Shown piece after piece: positions 48,052 through 59,617 of a stretch of 64,000 bases of DNA (position 1 is the first letter of the stretch; each line of letters starts with the position of its first letter). Source of the stretch: Collimonas arenae (lineage in GTDB: Bacteria; Pseudomonadota; Gammaproteobacteria; Burkholderiales; Burkholderiaceae_D); the NCBI RefSeq assembly GCF_001584165.1, contig NZ_CP013233.1, positions 1,612,001 through 1,676,000 of the forward strand, written 5' to 3'. The translations under genes were made by a program, and so were the position numbers. Under the pieces are notes generated by a model, which saw only the letters and a list, made by a program, of their open reading frames with translations, was not told the DNA's origin and did no database searches.

Positions 48052-48726
48052 ATGCATGACGTGTCTATCGCAGTGAAAGCAATGGACCAGGTACAGGCCG
48101 GAGACAAGTCAATGGAAATGCCACAGCTGGGCGAGACGATTCGCGCGCGGCGTCATGCTGTCAAGAAGACGCTGGTGCAAGTCGCGACGGAAACCGGATT
48201 GACCGCAGGCTTCATTTCGCAACTGGAGCGCAACCAGACCAGCTCCTCGATAACCTCGCTGGTGGTGATTGCCAAGGCACTGGGCGTGACCATTGGCGAC
48301 CTGATCAAGCAGCCTGCGCAATTGCGGCCGGATACCTATCGTGGCCAGCGCCAGCCGTATTCGGTGCAAAGCGGACGCGTCAAGTATGAGCGCTTGTCGA
48401 CGGTCTTTCCGGGTAGCCAGGTTCACTCGGTGAAATTCACGATGCCGACCGGGTACAAGTCGGAAATGGTGTCGCACGAGGGTGATGAAATGGTGTTCGT
48501 CCTTAGCGGCAAGGTCGGTTATACGGTTGGCAAGGACAGTTATGTGCTGAATGTCGGCGACAGCCTGCATTTTGACGCGAACATTCCCCATAGTATTGAA
48601 TCCCTGCCGCACGAAAATGAGGCGTCCGAGGTGATTTGGGTGGGTACGGTGGCGTTGTTCGATGGGCCACAATCTGCGGCTTCGGAGGATAGGGAGCAGC
48701 TGTTGCGTGGCACAGAGTTTTTTTGA
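48052..48726 (+). CDS. XRE family regulator with C-terminal cupin domain
   Basis: 224 residues if the first ATG is used; the ATG at 48112 (MEMPQLGETIRARR) has GGAG 9 bases upstream and is a real alternative (204 residues). Helix-turn-helix: IRARRHAVKKTLVQVATETGLTAGFISQLERNQTSSSITSLVVIAKALGVTIGDLI. Cupin_2: SHEGDEMVFVLSGKVGYTVGKDSYVLNVGDSLHFDANIPHSIESL. This PuuR-like architecture regulates amino acid, amine or peptide use in many proteobacteria. It is divergent from the amino-acid transporter operon and upstream of a peptidase and dpp genes. Confidence 0.9.
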   Translation: MHDVSIAVKAMDQVQAGDKSMEMPQLGETIRARRHAVKKTLVQVATETGLTAGFISQLERNQTSSSITSLVVIAKALGVTIGDLIKQPAQLRPDTYRGQRQPYSVQSGRVKYERLSTVFPGSQVHSVKFTMPTGYKSEMVSHEGDEMVFVLSGKVGYTVGKDSYVLNVGDSLHFDANIPHSIESLPHENEASEVIWVGTVALFDGPQSAASEDREQLLRGTEFF

Positions 48727-48973
48727 TAACTTGGGAGAGATGACGCGACAGCGCAGTCTCCCAAAGGCGTGGCATGATTTTTGCAATTTGAGAAGGTTTC
48801 GAGTTGCGGTTTTGTTTTACTGCACTTGAGCGGCGCGGCGCTTACCGACAGGGTAGGTGGCCGGGTAATGATAGTCTGCTGTAACCCAGCGATTGGAGTC
48901 GCGATGTATCCAGAATTGATTCAGAATTTTCCCCGCAAGGGTGCACCGGCAGATGTCTGGGCATGGGGGCGTC

Positions 48974-50362
48974 ATGTTTGACCGCGCCGTCTATGCGCAA
49001 CGCCGGCAACAGCTCAAGCAGCGTTTCACCAGCGGATTGCTGCTGTTGCCAGGCAATACCGATGTGTCGATGAACTACCTGCATAACCATTACTGGTTCC
49101 GCCAGGATTCCTCGTTCTCTTACTTCTTTGGTCTGGACCAGCCAGACCTGGCCGCGGTGATCGATATCGATGCCGGCGCCGACCATCTGTTTGGCGACGA
49201 TCCGGGCCTGGACGATGTGATCTGGGTTGGGCAGCAACAGACTCTGGTCGAGCGTGCCGCCGCAGTTGCTGTCGCCTCGGTGCGGCCTTATCGGGATCTG
49301 GCCGGTATGCTGGCGCAGGCGCGCGAGCAGGGACGAACCATTCATTACCTGCCGCCGTATCGCGGCGAAACCATACTAGAGTTGGCAAGACTGTTGTCCT
49401 GCACGACGGAACAATGCAAGGCCGGTGCATCTGAAAGCCTGATCGATGCGGTGATCGCACTGCGCGAAATCAAGAACGATGCCGAAATCGCTGAAATAGA
49501 AAGCGCGCTCGCCGTCACGCGCGACATGCATGTCGCCGCCATGAGGCTGGCACGGCCCGACACGTTCGAATATCAGGTAGTCGCCGCGATGGAAGGCATC
49601 ATGCGCAGCCATGATCTGCAAAACGCCTATCCGATGATCTTCTCGCGCAGTGGCGAAATCCTGCACAATCGCAACCACAAGAACCGTTTGCAGCGGGGCG
49701 AACTGGTGGTCAATGACTCCGGTAGTTCCAGCGCCCTCGGCTATGCCAGCGACATCACCCGAACTTTCCCAGTTGGTGGCCGTTTCAGCGAACGTCAGCG
49801 CACGCTGTACGAGATCGTGCTGGCTGCGCAACAACTGGCGATCGACGCCATGCGGCCCGGTATTTCCTATCTGGACGTACACAAACTGGCCGCCACGCAC
49901 ATGGCCGCAGCGTTATCTGAACTCGGGTTTTTCCGTGGTGCGCCACAGCAGATAGTAGAGTCCGGTGCCTATGCAATCTGCTTCCCGCACGGCCTCGGCC
50001 ATCAGTTGGGGCTGGATGTACACGATATGGAAGGCTTGGGCGAGACCCGGGTCGGCTACGACGCCAGCGTCAGCCGCAGCGACATGTTCGGCCTGCGCAA
50101 TCTGCGGCTGGCCAAGCCGCTGCGCGCCGGTATGGTGGTGACGGTTGAGCCAGGCCTGTATTTCATTCCGGTATTGATCCGGCGCTGGCAGGCGGAGGCA
50201 CGCCACAGCGAATTGATCAACTACGCAAAATTCATCGAATACATCGATTTCGGCGGCATCCGTATCGAAGACGATGTGTTGGTGACAGAGACCGGCGCGC
50301 GGGTGCTGGGACCGGCGATTCCGAAGAGCTGTGCCGATATTGAAGCACTGATGACTACTTGA
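48974..50362 (+). CDS. M24 family metallopeptidase (aminopeptidase P type)
   Basis: 462 residues from the ATG at 48974, preceded by GGGGG. The creatinase N-domain (MFDRAVYAQRRQQLKQRFTSGLLLLPGNTDVSMNY) is followed by the pita-bread domain with the five metal ligands in place: the Asp pair in VVNDSGSSSALGYASDITRTFP, His in FPHGLGHQLGLDVHD, and two Glu in TVEPGLYFIP and GGIRIEDDVLVTE. Aminopeptidase P or prolidase activity is likely: release of N-terminal residues before proline, or dipeptide cleavage. Next to dppABCDF, it probably processes imported peptides. Confidence 0.9.
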   Translation: MFDRAVYAQRRQQLKQRFTSGLLLLPGNTDVSMNYLHNHYWFRQDSSFSYFFGLDQPDLAAVIDIDAGADHLFGDDPGLDDVIWVGQQQTLVERAAAVAVASVRPYRDLAGMLAQAREQGRTIHYLPPYRGETILELARLLSCTTEQCKAGASESLIDAVIALREIKNDAEIAEIESALAVTRDMHVAAMRLARPDTFEYQVVAAMEGIMRSHDLQNAYPMIFSRSGEILHNRNHKNRLQRGELVVNDSGSSSALGYASDITRTFPVGGRFSERQRTLYEIVLAAQQLAIDAMRPGISYLDVHKLAATHMAAALSELGFFRGAPQQIVESGAYAICFPHGLGHQLGLDVHDMEGLGETRVGYDASVSRSDMFGLRNLRLAKPLRAGMVVTVEPGLYFIPVLIRRWQAEARHSELINYAKFIEYIDFGGIRIEDDVLVTETGARVLGPAIPKSCADIEALMTT

Positions 50363-50466
50363 TGCTGCTGCGTAATGTAGTGCACACTCGGGTTGCGTCA
50401 ATCTCGCAAATTGTTGTTAAATAGATCAGTTGGATCAGTTTCACCATAACCCACAGAAAGAGACCT

Positions 50467-52074
50467 ATGATGAAAAGAAAAATGATTGCCAAGATTGGAT
50501 TGCTGGCATTGCTGTGCGCGACCGCCGGTTATGCGACAGCAGCCAAGACGCTGGTGTTCTGTTCGGAAGGCAGCCCGGAAGGGTTCAATCCGCAGCTCTA
50601 CACCACCGGCACCACCTTCGATGCATCGTCGGTGCCGATGTACAACCGCCTGGTCGAGTTCGAACTGGGCACCACCAAGATCATTCCAGGCCTGGCCGAA
50701 TCGTGGACTGTGTCCGATGATGGTCTGACCTACACCTTCAAGCTGCGCAAGGGCGTCAAGTTCCACAGCAGCGCCAAGTTCAAGCCGACCCGCGACTTCA
50801 ATGCCGACGACGTGCTGTTCTCGTTCAACCGCATGGCCGACGCCAACCATCCTTTCCATAAACTCGCAGCGGGCCAGAGCTTCGGCTACTTCCTCGACAT
50901 GGGCATGGACAAGATCGTCGATACCGTCAGCAAGACCGACGACTACACCGTCGTATTCAAGCTGAAACATCCTGAAGCGCCGTTCATCGCCAACCTGGGC
51001 ATGGATTTCGCCTCGATCCTGTCGGCCGAATATGCCGACAACATGAAGAAAGCCGGCACACCTGAAGTGATCGACCGCGATCCGATCGGCACTGGTCCGT
51101 TCCAGTTCGTGTCTTACCAAAAAGATGCGGTGATCCGTTATAAAGCGTTCGACGCGTACTGGGGCGGCCGTCCTAAGCTGGACAATCTGATCTATGCGAT
51201 CACGCCGGATGCATCGGTGCGCTACGCCAAGCTGAAAGCCAACGAGTGCCAGGTCATGGCGTTCCCGAAACCGGCCGACATCGAATTGATGAAATCCGAT
51301 CCATCGATCAAGATGATGACCAAGGAAGGCCTGAACATTGGCTACATCTCGTTCAACGTCGAGAAGAAGCCGTTCGACAACAAGCTGGTGCGCCAAGCGC
51401 TGAACATGGCGGTGGACAAGCAAACCATCCTGAAGACTGTGTACCAGGGTGCTGGCCAAGCCGCGAAGAATCCGATTCCGCCGACTCTGTGGTCGTATAA
51501 CGACAAGATCAAGGACTACACCTACGATCCAGTCAAGGCCAAGGCTCTGCTGACCAAGGCTGGCTATCCGAACGGCGTTGAAGTCGAAATGTGGTATCTA
51601 CCGGTCACTCGCCCATACAATCCGGACGGCAAGCGCATGGCTGAATTGATCCAGGCCGACTGGGCCAAGATCGGTGTCAAGACCAAGCTCACAACCTACG
51701 AATGGACCGAATACCTGAAGCGCAGCAAGCAGGGTGATCAGCAATCGATGATGTTCGGCTGGTCCGGCGATAACGGCGATCCGGATAACTTCTTCGCGCC
51801 GCTGCTGGGTTGCGAAGGCGTCAAGGGTGGCGGCAATACTGCGCGCTGGTGCAACAAGGATTACGAAGCGCTGATCCAGAAAGCCAAGCTGACGCCGAAG
51901 CAGGACGAGCGCGCCAAGCTGTACGAGCAGGCGCAGGTGATCGTGCATGAAGAAGCGCCTTGGATTGACCTGGCGCACTCGATCCGTTTCACGCCGGTAC
52001 GCAAGGAAGTCGTCGGCTTCAAGATGGCAGTGTTTGCGCATCACCATTTTGAGAACGTCGATCTGGTCAAGTAA
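50467..52074 (+). CDS. dppA: Dipeptide ABC transporter substrate-binding protein
   Basis: 535 residues. Signal peptide MMKRKMIAKIGLLALLCATAGYATAA, then a family 5 binding protein: KTLVFCSEGSPEGFNPQLYTTGTTFDASSVPMYNRLVEFELGTTKIIPGLAESWTVSDDGLTYTFKLRKGVKFHS, which is very DppA-like. Gathers dipeptides (and in E. coli haem) in the periplasm. A hairpin terminator after it probably sets a higher level of this subunit than of the permease proteins. The first of two consecutive ATGs is used here; AAAGAGA precedes it. Confidence 0.93.
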   Translation: MMKRKMIAKIGLLALLCATAGYATAAKTLVFCSEGSPEGFNPQLYTTGTTFDASSVPMYNRLVEFELGTTKIIPGLAESWTVSDDGLTYTFKLRKGVKFHSSAKFKPTRDFNADDVLFSFNRMADANHPFHKLAAGQSFGYFLDMGMDKIVDTVSKTDDYTVVFKLKHPEAPFIANLGMDFASILSAEYADNMKKAGTPEVIDRDPIGTGPFQFVSYQKDAVIRYKAFDAYWGGRPKLDNLIYAITPDASVRYAKLKANECQVMAFPKPADIELMKSDPSIKMMTKEGLNIGYISFNVEKKPFDNKLVRQALNMAVDKQTILKTVYQGAGQAAKNPIPPTLWSYNDKIKDYTYDPVKAKALLTKAGYPNGVEVEMWYLPVTRPYNPDGKRMAELIQADWAKIGVKTKLTTYEWTEYLKRSKQGDQQSMMFGWSGDNGDPDNFFAPLLGCEGVKGGGNTARWCNKDYEALIQKAKLTPKQDERAKLYEQAQVIVHEEAPWIDLAHSIRFTPVRKEVVGFKMAVFAHHHFENVDLVK

Positions 52075-52078
52075 TGCC

Positions 52079-52120
52079 AAGGCGGGGCAGGGAAAGCAGT
52101 TTCCCCGTCCCGCCTTTTTT
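52079..52120 (+). terminator. Terminator/attenuator between dppA and dppB
   Basis: AAGGCGGGGCAGGGAAA, loop GCAG, TTTCCCCGTCCCGCC then six T. Long, strong stem with one imperfect pair. It lies inside an otherwise continuous dpp operon. Confidence 0.88.
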
Positions 52121-52199
52121 CATGCAATCTCGCGCAACCCCTGCTGAGTCATCCCGTCACGAGCGGAACGACAAGGTTTTTAGAATATAGGCATCCCCC

Positions 52200-53210
52200 A
52201 TGTTCGGATTTATCCTGCGCCGTGTCGGCTTGGTCATACCGACCTTTCTCGGCATTACGCTGCTGGTGTTCTTACTGATACACCTGATTCCTGGCAATGC
52301 CGTCGAAGCCATGACCGGTGAACGCGGCATGGACCCCGCCCGCTACGCGCAAATGGCGCATGAGCTGGGTCTCGATCAGCCGCTGTACAAGCAGTATTTC
52401 AACTATCTGGGGAATGTGTTCAAGGGTGATCTGGGCGTCTCGATCATGACCCACACCTCGGTCCTCAGCGAATTCAAGACACTCTTTCCGGCGACGCTGG
52501 AACTGTCCTTTTGCGCGATGCTGTTCGCCTTAGTGATCGGTTTGCCGGCGGGCATGCTGGCAGCACTCAAGCGCAATACCGTATTCGATTATTCAGTCAT
52601 GGGCGTCTCGCTCACCGGTTATTCGATGCCGGTGTTCTGGTGGGCGCTGCTGCTGATCCTGCTGTTTTCGGTGACGCTCGGCTGGACCCCGGTATCGGGC
52701 CGCATCGACATCCTGTTCGACGTGCCGCCGGTAACCGGTTTCATGCTGATCGACAGCTTGTTGTCCGACGATAGCGGCGTGTTCAAATCGGCCGTCTCGC
52801 ACCTGATCCTGCCCACCATCGCACTCGGCACCATCCCGCTGGCGGTGATTGCGCGCATGACCCGTTCGGCGATGCTGGAAGTGCTGCGCGAGGATTATGT
52901 CCGCACCGCGCGCGCCAAGGGTTTATCGCGGTTGCGGGTGATCGTGGTGCATGCGCTGCGCAATGCGTTGATCCCGGTGGTCACCGTGGTCGGCCTGCAG
53001 GTTGGCGTGATGCTGGCCGGCGCGATCCTGACCGAAACCATCTTCTCCTGGCCCGGTATCGGCAAATGGCTGGTGGCCGCAATCCAACGTCGCGATTACC
53101 CGGTCGTGCAGGGCGGCATCCTGCTGTCGGCCACCATCATCATCGTGGTCAATCTGGTCGTCGACTTGTTGTACGGCGTGATCAATCCTCGCATTCGGCA
53201 CAGCTCATGA
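52200..53210 (+). CDS. dppB: Dipeptide ABC transporter permease
   Basis: 336 residues, six membrane segments. Begins MFGFILRRVGLVIPTFLGITLLVFLLIHLIPGN, contains the BPD_transp_1 EAA loop (EVLREDYVRTARAKGLSRLRVIVVHALRNALIPVVTVVGLQVG) and ends in VNLVVDLLYGVINPRIR, as in DppB. Its TGA overlaps the dppC ATG. Confidence 0.95.
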   Translation: MFGFILRRVGLVIPTFLGITLLVFLLIHLIPGNAVEAMTGERGMDPARYAQMAHELGLDQPLYKQYFNYLGNVFKGDLGVSIMTHTSVLSEFKTLFPATLELSFCAMLFALVIGLPAGMLAALKRNTVFDYSVMGVSLTGYSMPVFWWALLLILLFSVTLGWTPVSGRIDILFDVPPVTGFMLIDSLLSDDSGVFKSAVSHLILPTIALGTIPLAVIARMTRSAMLEVLREDYVRTARAKGLSRLRVIVVHALRNALIPVVTVVGLQVGVMLAGAILTETIFSWPGIGKWLVAAIQRRDYPVVQGGILLSATIIIVVNLVVDLLYGVINPRIRHSS

Positions 53211-54133
53211 ACAACGCCCAACCAACCCAAGTTACTCCGACCACACCGGCAATTCCGGCGGCTGCCGGCAAACCGCCGCATCCGATGCGCGAGTTGTGGT
53301 CGTATTTCAGCCAGAATCGCGGGGCCGTGATCGGCCTGGTAATCATTATTCTGATGGTGCTGGCCGCTTTGTTCGCCGACGTGATTGCGCCGCATTCACC
53401 GATCGAGCAATTCCGCGACGCCACCCTGGTGCCGCCGGCCTGGCAAGCGGGCGGCAGCAGCAAGTTCCTGCTCGGTACCGATCCGGTCGGACGCGACATG
53501 CTGTCGCGCCTGATTCATGGCGCCCGGCTGTCGCTGGTGATCGGCCTGGTGTCGGTATCGCTGTCGCTCACCATGGGCATCCTGCTGGGCCTGCTGGCCG
53601 GTTATTTCCGTGGTGTGGTCGAGATCGCGATCATGCGCTTGATGGACATCATGCTGGCTCTGCCAAGTCTATTGCTGGCGGTTGCCGTGGTGGCGATCCT
53701 CGGGCCTGGCCTGATGAACGCGATGTATGCGATTGCCATCGTGATGATGCCGCACTATGCGCGCCAGACCCGCGCCGCAGTCATCACCGAGATGTCGCGC
53801 GATTACGTCAGCGCCTCGCGCATCGCCGGCGCCGGCCCGTTGCGCATCATGTTCAACTGCGTACTGCCGAACTGCCTGGCGCCGCTGATCGTGCAGGCGA
53901 CCCTGGGCTTCTCCGAAGCGATCCTGGACGCCGCCGCGCTTGGTTTCCTCGGCCTTGGCGCACAGCCGCCGACGCCTGAGTGGGGCTCAATGCTGGCCAG
54001 TGCAATGGAGTTCATCCAGAGCGCCTGGTGGGTGGTGACGTTCCCCGGCCTGGCGATCCTGGTCTCGGTACTGGCGTTCAACCTGATGGGCGACGGCTTG
54101 CGTGATGCGCTCGACCCCAAACTGAAACGATAA
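53207..54133 (+). CDS. dppC: Dipeptide ABC transporter permease
   Basis: 308 residues from the ATG at 53207, overlapping the dppB stop as ATGA. Starts with a Pro/Thr-rich cytosolic stretch, then the OppC_N segment [65 protein letters not shown] and the EAA loop [30 protein letters not shown]. Forms the membrane channel with DppB. Confidence 0.95.
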   Translation: MNNAQPTQVTPTTPAIPAAAGKPPHPMRELWSYFSQNRGAVIGLVIIILMVLAALFADVIAPHSPIEQFRDATLVPPAWQAGGSSKFLLGTDPVGRDMLSRLIHGARLSLVIGLVSVSLSLTMGILLGLLAGYFRGVVEIAIMRLMDIMLALPSLLLAVAVVAILGPGLMNAMYAIAIVMMPHYARQTRAAVITEMSRDYVSASRIAGAGPLRIMFNCVLPNCLAPLIVQATLGFSEAILDAAALGFLGLGAQPPTPEWGSMLASAMEFIQSAWWVVTFPGLAILVSVLAFNLMGDGLRDALDPKLKR

Positions 54134-54147
54134 AGCGGAAGAACGAC

Positions 54148-55185
54148 ATGGCACTGTTAGAAATCAAGAACCTGAGAGTCGAATTCGGCTCGACGGCATC
54201 GCCGTTTACCGCTGTCGATGGACTGGACTTGAACGTCGAAACCGGCGAGGTAATCGGTATCGTCGGCGAATCCGGCTCCGGCAAGAGCGTGACCTCACTG
54301 GCCCTGATGGGCCTGATCGATTACCCGGGTCGGGTCAAGGGTGAACGCATGGCCTTCGATGGTCGCGACCTGCTGAAGATGCCGGAGGAGGAAAGGCGCA
54401 GTCTGCTGGGCAAGGACATCGCCATGATCTTCCAGGATCCGATGACCAGCCTTAATCCCTCTTATACCGTGGCGTATCAACTGATCGAAACCCTGCGTGT
54501 GCATCAAGGCGGTTCGACCAAGGAATTGCGCGCCAAGGCGCTGGCCTTGCTGAAGCAGGTAGACATTCCCGATCCGGAGCGCCGCCTCGATGCCTATCCA
54601 CATCAGCTGTCGGGCGGCATGAGCCAGCGCGTGATGGTGGCGATTGCGATCGCCTGTAACCCGCGCCTATTGATTGCAGACGAACCCACAACTGCGCTGG
54701 ATGTGACGGTGCAAGCGCAGATGCTGGACTTGCTGCTGCACCTGCAACGCGATCGTGGCATGGCGCTGATGCTGATCACGCACGACTTGAGCGTAGTCGC
54801 CCAAACTGCGCAACGGGTGGTGGTGATGTATGCCGGGCAGGTGGTTGAAACCGGCCGCGTGCCTGATATTTTCAACGCCCCTAAACACCCTTACACCCAA
54901 GCTTTGCTGGCAGCGCTGCCTGAACACAATATCGGCCGGGCGCGCTTGCAAACTATCCCCGGCGTTGTGCCTGGCCAGTACGATCGCCCCAGCGGCTGCC
55001 TGCTCAGCCCGCGTTGTGCGTACGCGCAAGACTTGTGCCGCCGGCAGCGGCCGGAATTGATGGGCGAAGAGCAAGTGCAGGCACGTTGCCATTTCCCGCT
55101 TGACGCCGCCGGCCAGCCGACCAATGGCTGGTCCGAACTGTCGCGCAAGACACCTGATGCCGTGCTGAGTGGCGGGGTTGCATGA
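54148..55185 (+). CDS. dppD: Dipeptide ABC transporter ATP-binding protein
   Basis: 345 residues. Walker [18 protein letters not shown], signature [39 protein letters not shown], and the oligopeptide-type C-terminal extension with the cluster-binding-like Cys residues ([22 protein letters not shown]), as in DppD/OppD. Pairs with DppF. Overlaps dppF by four bases. Confidence 0.95.
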   Translation: MALLEIKNLRVEFGSTASPFTAVDGLDLNVETGEVIGIVGESGSGKSVTSLALMGLIDYPGRVKGERMAFDGRDLLKMPEEERRSLLGKDIAMIFQDPMTSLNPSYTVAYQLIETLRVHQGGSTKELRAKALALLKQVDIPDPERRLDAYPHQLSGGMSQRVMVAIAIACNPRLLIADEPTTALDVTVQAQMLDLLLHLQRDRGMALMLITHDLSVVAQTAQRVVVMYAGQVVETGRVPDIFNAPKHPYTQALLAALPEHNIGRARLQTIPGVVPGQYDRPSGCLLSPRCAYAQDLCRRQRPELMGEEQVQARCHFPLDAAGQPTNGWSELSRKTPDAVLSGGVA

Positions 55186-56186
55186 TGATGAATGCCAATA
55201 TGAATGAAATCGCCAATCCGGTGGTCCTGCTGGAAGCAAAGAATCTGATCAAGCACTACGGCGTGTCGCAAGGCTGGTTCAAACCGAGAGCCACGGCGCG
55301 TGCGCTGGACGGTGTCTCGTTCCAGCTGCAGCCGGGTAAAACATTGGCAGTGGTCGGCGAGTCCGGTTGCGGCAAGTCGACCCTGGCGCGGCAGATCACG
55401 ATGATCGAACCACCGACCGGCGGCGAGCTGTGGATGGACGGCGCCAACATTGCCGACGCAGACCGCGCCACCTTGAAACGGGTGCGGCCACTGGTGCAGA
55501 TGGTGTTCCAGAACCCGTACGCTAGCCTCAACCCGCGCAAGAAAGTCGGGCAGATGCTGGAAGAGCCGCTGATCATCAATACCGAACTCAGCAAAGAGCA
55601 GCGCGCGCAGAAAGCCCAGGCGATGATGGCCAAGGTGGGTTTGCGGCCCGAGCATTACGGCCGCTATCCGCACATGTTTTCTGGCGGCCAGCGGCAGCGT
55701 GTGGCGATCGCCCGGGCGCTGATGCTGGATCCGAAAGTCATCGTTGCCGATGAGCCGGTCTCTGCGCTCGACGTTTCGATCCAGGCGCAGGTGCTGAACC
55801 TGATGATGGATTTGCAGCAGTCAACCGGCGTGGCTTACCTGTTCATCTCGCACAACTTGTCGGTGGTCGAACATATTGCTGACGATGTGCTGGTGATGTA
55901 CCTAGGCAAGACCGTCGAGCATGGCAGCAAGCAACAGGTTTTCAGCCGTCCGCTGCATCCGTATACCAAGGCCTTGCTGGCCAGCACGCCGCGCATCGAT
56001 CCGGCCCAGCGCCAGCAAAAGATGATGTTGCCGGGCGAACTGCCTTCGCCGCTGGCGCCGCCGCCGGGTTGTGCTTTTAATAATCGTTGCCCACGCGCTG
56101 TCGACCGTTGCCGGCAGGAAGTGCCTGTATTGCAATCGTTTGAAGGGCGCCTGGTGGCCTGCCATCGGGTTGCTGAAATATCCTGA
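55182..56186 (+). CDS. dppF: Dipeptide ABC transporter ATP-binding protein
   Basis: 334 residues. [60 protein letters not shown], then [48 protein letters not shown] and the C-terminal Cys-containing tail [21 protein letters not shown]. Complete ATPase; last gene of dppABCDF. Start may be the first or second of two adjacent ATG codons. Confidence 0.95.
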   Translation: MMMNANMNEIANPVVLLEAKNLIKHYGVSQGWFKPRATARALDGVSFQLQPGKTLAVVGESGCGKSTLARQITMIEPPTGGELWMDGANIADADRATLKRVRPLVQMVFQNPYASLNPRKKVGQMLEEPLIINTELSKEQRAQKAQAMMAKVGLRPEHYGRYPHMFSGGQRQRVAIARALMLDPKVIVADEPVSALDVSIQAQVLNLMMDLQQSTGVAYLFISHNLSVVEHIADDVLVMYLGKTVEHGSKQQVFSRPLHPYTKALLASTPRIDPAQRQQKMMLPGELPSPLAPPPGCAFNNRCPRAVDRCRQEVPVLQSFEGRLVACHRVAEIS

Positions 56187-56214
56187 GCGTTGCCGCCAGT
56201 CTGCCTGCGGGTAG

Positions 56215-57609
<1,395 letters not shown>

Positions 57610-57685
57610 GTATTTGATTTAACAAGAATATTTTGCAGGAAATCGACGCTAGTGTTTACTGTGGCAAGATGAATAAAAAAAGGCA

Positions 57686-57714
57686 TTCCATAGTCAAAAA
57701 AAGTCTGCTACAAT
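57686..57714 (+). promoter_or_regulatory. Candidate promoter of tRNA-Ser
   Basis: TTCCAT (57686-57691) and TACAAT (57709-57714), 17 bp apart, followed by a GC-containing stretch before the tRNA at 57758. The -10 is good, the -35 weak. Confidence 0.5.
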
Positions 57715-57757
57715 CTTGCGCTTTGCTGCATTAAACACAGCAAGTCGACCGAAAACC

Positions 57758-57850
<93 letters not shown>

Positions 57851-57883
57851 ATTAGTTTCAAATAGATCTAAGAAGTCCCAGAG

Positions 57884-57916
57884 CCCGCATATCTCACTAT
57901 GAGAATGCGGGTTTTT
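57884..57916 (+). terminator. Terminator after tRNA-Ser
   Basis: CCCGCAT (57884-57890) pairs with ATGCGGG (57905-57911) around a 14-base loop and is followed by TTTTT. Confidence 0.78.
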
Positions 57917-57960
57917 CGTTTCATGACGTCTCAGTTGGTTCATTGACATCCCAAAAAATC

Positions 57961-58001
57961 GGGGGTACTTTCGGGGGTATCAAAAGCACCCCTTGGGGGT
58001 A
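57961..58001 (+). repeat. Three direct GGGGGTA repeats before the integrase gene
   Basis: GGGGGTA at 57961-57967, 57973-57979 and 57995-58001; the third is also part of ACCCC-TT-GGGGG. Such G-run repeats commonly stand before DUF4102-type integrases and may be arm-type integrase or excisionase sites. Confidence 0.55.
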
Positions 58002-58029
58002 CTCATATCAACCCTGATCCAATGAACTG

Positions 58030-59271
58030 ATGGCACTGACAGACGCAGCCTGTAAAAACGCAAAACCCAAAGAGAAACCTTATAAGTTGGCCGATAGCGG
58101 CGGCTTACATTTGCTGGTGAAGCCCAACAGTGGGCGTTACTGGCGCATGAAATACCGCTTTGACGGCAAAGAGAAGTTGCTTTCCTTTGGCGTCTACCCT
58201 GAAGTCTCCCTCTCCGAAGCACGTACCAAGCGCGACAAAGCCAAGGCTCACCTGGAGGAGAGTCAGGATCCGGCGCAGGTCAAGCGGATAGAAGCCCTGC
58301 AACGGACAGAAAGTAATGCCAACACGTTCGAGGCGGTGGCACGGGCTTGGCATGATAATAAATTGGAAACATGGCAACCACAGACCGCTGCGAATATTTT
58401 GCATCGGCTGGAAAAGGATGTGTTTCCGCTGATTGGCAAGTTGCCTATTGCGACGATCAAAGCGCCAGTCATCCTTGACGTACTGCGCCAAATTGAAAAG
58501 CGCGGGGCATTGGATATCGCCAAGCGACAAGCTCAAGTGTGTGGCCAGATATTTCGCTATGCGGTAGCGACTGGCGCTGCCGAATATGATCCTGTCCCCA
58601 GTTTGCGTGGCGCCTTGAAGCCTAGCATTAGTGGTCATCATGCTTCCATTACTACCGACGAACTGCCCGAATTCATGCGCATTCTAGAGCGCAATGAAGC
58701 CCGCATGTTTATGCCGACGCGGGTGCTAATGCGAATTATGCTGATGGTGTTCGTGCGCACCAGTGAGTTGATCGAGACGCCGTGGACTGAAATCGATTTA
58801 GAGAATGAAATATGGGTGATTCCCTGGCAGCGCATGAAAATGGGCAAAAAGAAACTGAATCCCCGTAAGGTCGACCATCACGTGTTCTTGCCGCGCCAAG
58901 GCTGGGAGCTATTACGAGAGCTGCGCGCACTCACAGGCGGCAATACCTATTTGTTCCCGAATCAACGCGATCCTAGTAAACCGGTGAGCAACGGTGCAAT
59001 TTTGGCGGCATTGAAGCGCATGGGCTATCAAAACAAGATGACAGGTCATGGCTTCAGATCACTGGCGATGGGCATCATTAAAGAGCGCCTGGGCTTCCGT
59101 CATGAAGTAGTGGACCGTCAATTGGCACACCAATCTGGCGACACTTACGGTGAAGCCTATGACCGGGCTGAATTCAAAGAAGAGCGGCGAGTGATGATGC
59201 AGCAATACGCCGATTATCTGGATAACATCGGCAGCGCTAAGGTCATCGTAGGTAATTTTAAGCGGGCGTGA
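58030..59271 (+). CDS. P4-type tyrosine integrase (DUF4102)
   Basis: 413 residues. N-terminal DUF4102 arm-binding domain (MALTDAACKNAKPKEKPYKLADSGGLHLLVKPNSGRYWRMKYRFDGKEKLLSFGVYPEVSLSEAR), core-binding domain, then the catalytic domain with Arg in VFVRTSELIETPWTEIDLE, His-x2-Arg in TGHGFRSLAMGII, a second His in DRQLAHQSGDTYGEAYDRAEF and the nucleophile Tyr thereafter. It inserts and excises the element at tRNA-Ser. The protein is full length and appears functional. Confidence 0.94.
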   Translation: MALTDAACKNAKPKEKPYKLADSGGLHLLVKPNSGRYWRMKYRFDGKEKLLSFGVYPEVSLSEARTKRDKAKAHLEESQDPAQVKRIEALQRTESNANTFEAVARAWHDNKLETWQPQTAANILHRLEKDVFPLIGKLPIATIKAPVILDVLRQIEKRGALDIAKRQAQVCGQIFRYAVATGAAEYDPVPSLRGALKPSISGHHASITTDELPEFMRILERNEARMFMPTRVLMRIMLMVFVRTSELIETPWTEIDLENEIWVIPWQRMKMGKKKLNPRKVDHHVFLPRQGWELLRELRALTGGNTYLFPNQRDPSKPVSNGAILAALKRMGYQNKMTGHGFRSLAMGIIKERLGFRHEVVDRQLAHQSGDTYGEAYDRAEFKEERRVMMQQYADYLDNIGSAKVIVGNFKRA

Positions 59272-59617
59272 CTACCGTAGTTTGCCATCTCGAGACCGCG
59301 CCGCAGCGCGGCTTTTCACATCCCATATCATCATGTCCTTATTTTCCCCCACTATCAAGGTGTTGGAGGCATGGAGGCAGCATAGACAAATACAATAAGC
59401 TGTTGTTTATATAGATAATTATTGCTTCCAGAAATAGTAATAATGATGGGAGCGGGATGGAGGCATGTCGGGGGCGATCTGAAGTTAGCGGACACTTGAT
59501 GCAGGTTGGCACGATGAAATTGCTTATCGTGTATGCACAGCAATTCTGCGATCCGATTACACGAATGCGATGCGGCTATGAAATCGCCCATCGCTCGGAC
59601 AAAATAATTGACAAGAT
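59272..59617. other. AT-rich intergenic region after the integrase
   Basis: About 345 bp with the terminator at 59296-59316 and no convincing gene. Composition is AT-richer than the chromosome to the left, as in the rest of the element. Confidence 0.5.
59296..59316 (+). terminator. Terminator after the integrase
   Basis: CCGCGC (59296-59301), loop CGCA, GCGCGG (59306-59311), then CTTTTC. Short but GC-rich. Confidence 0.6.
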
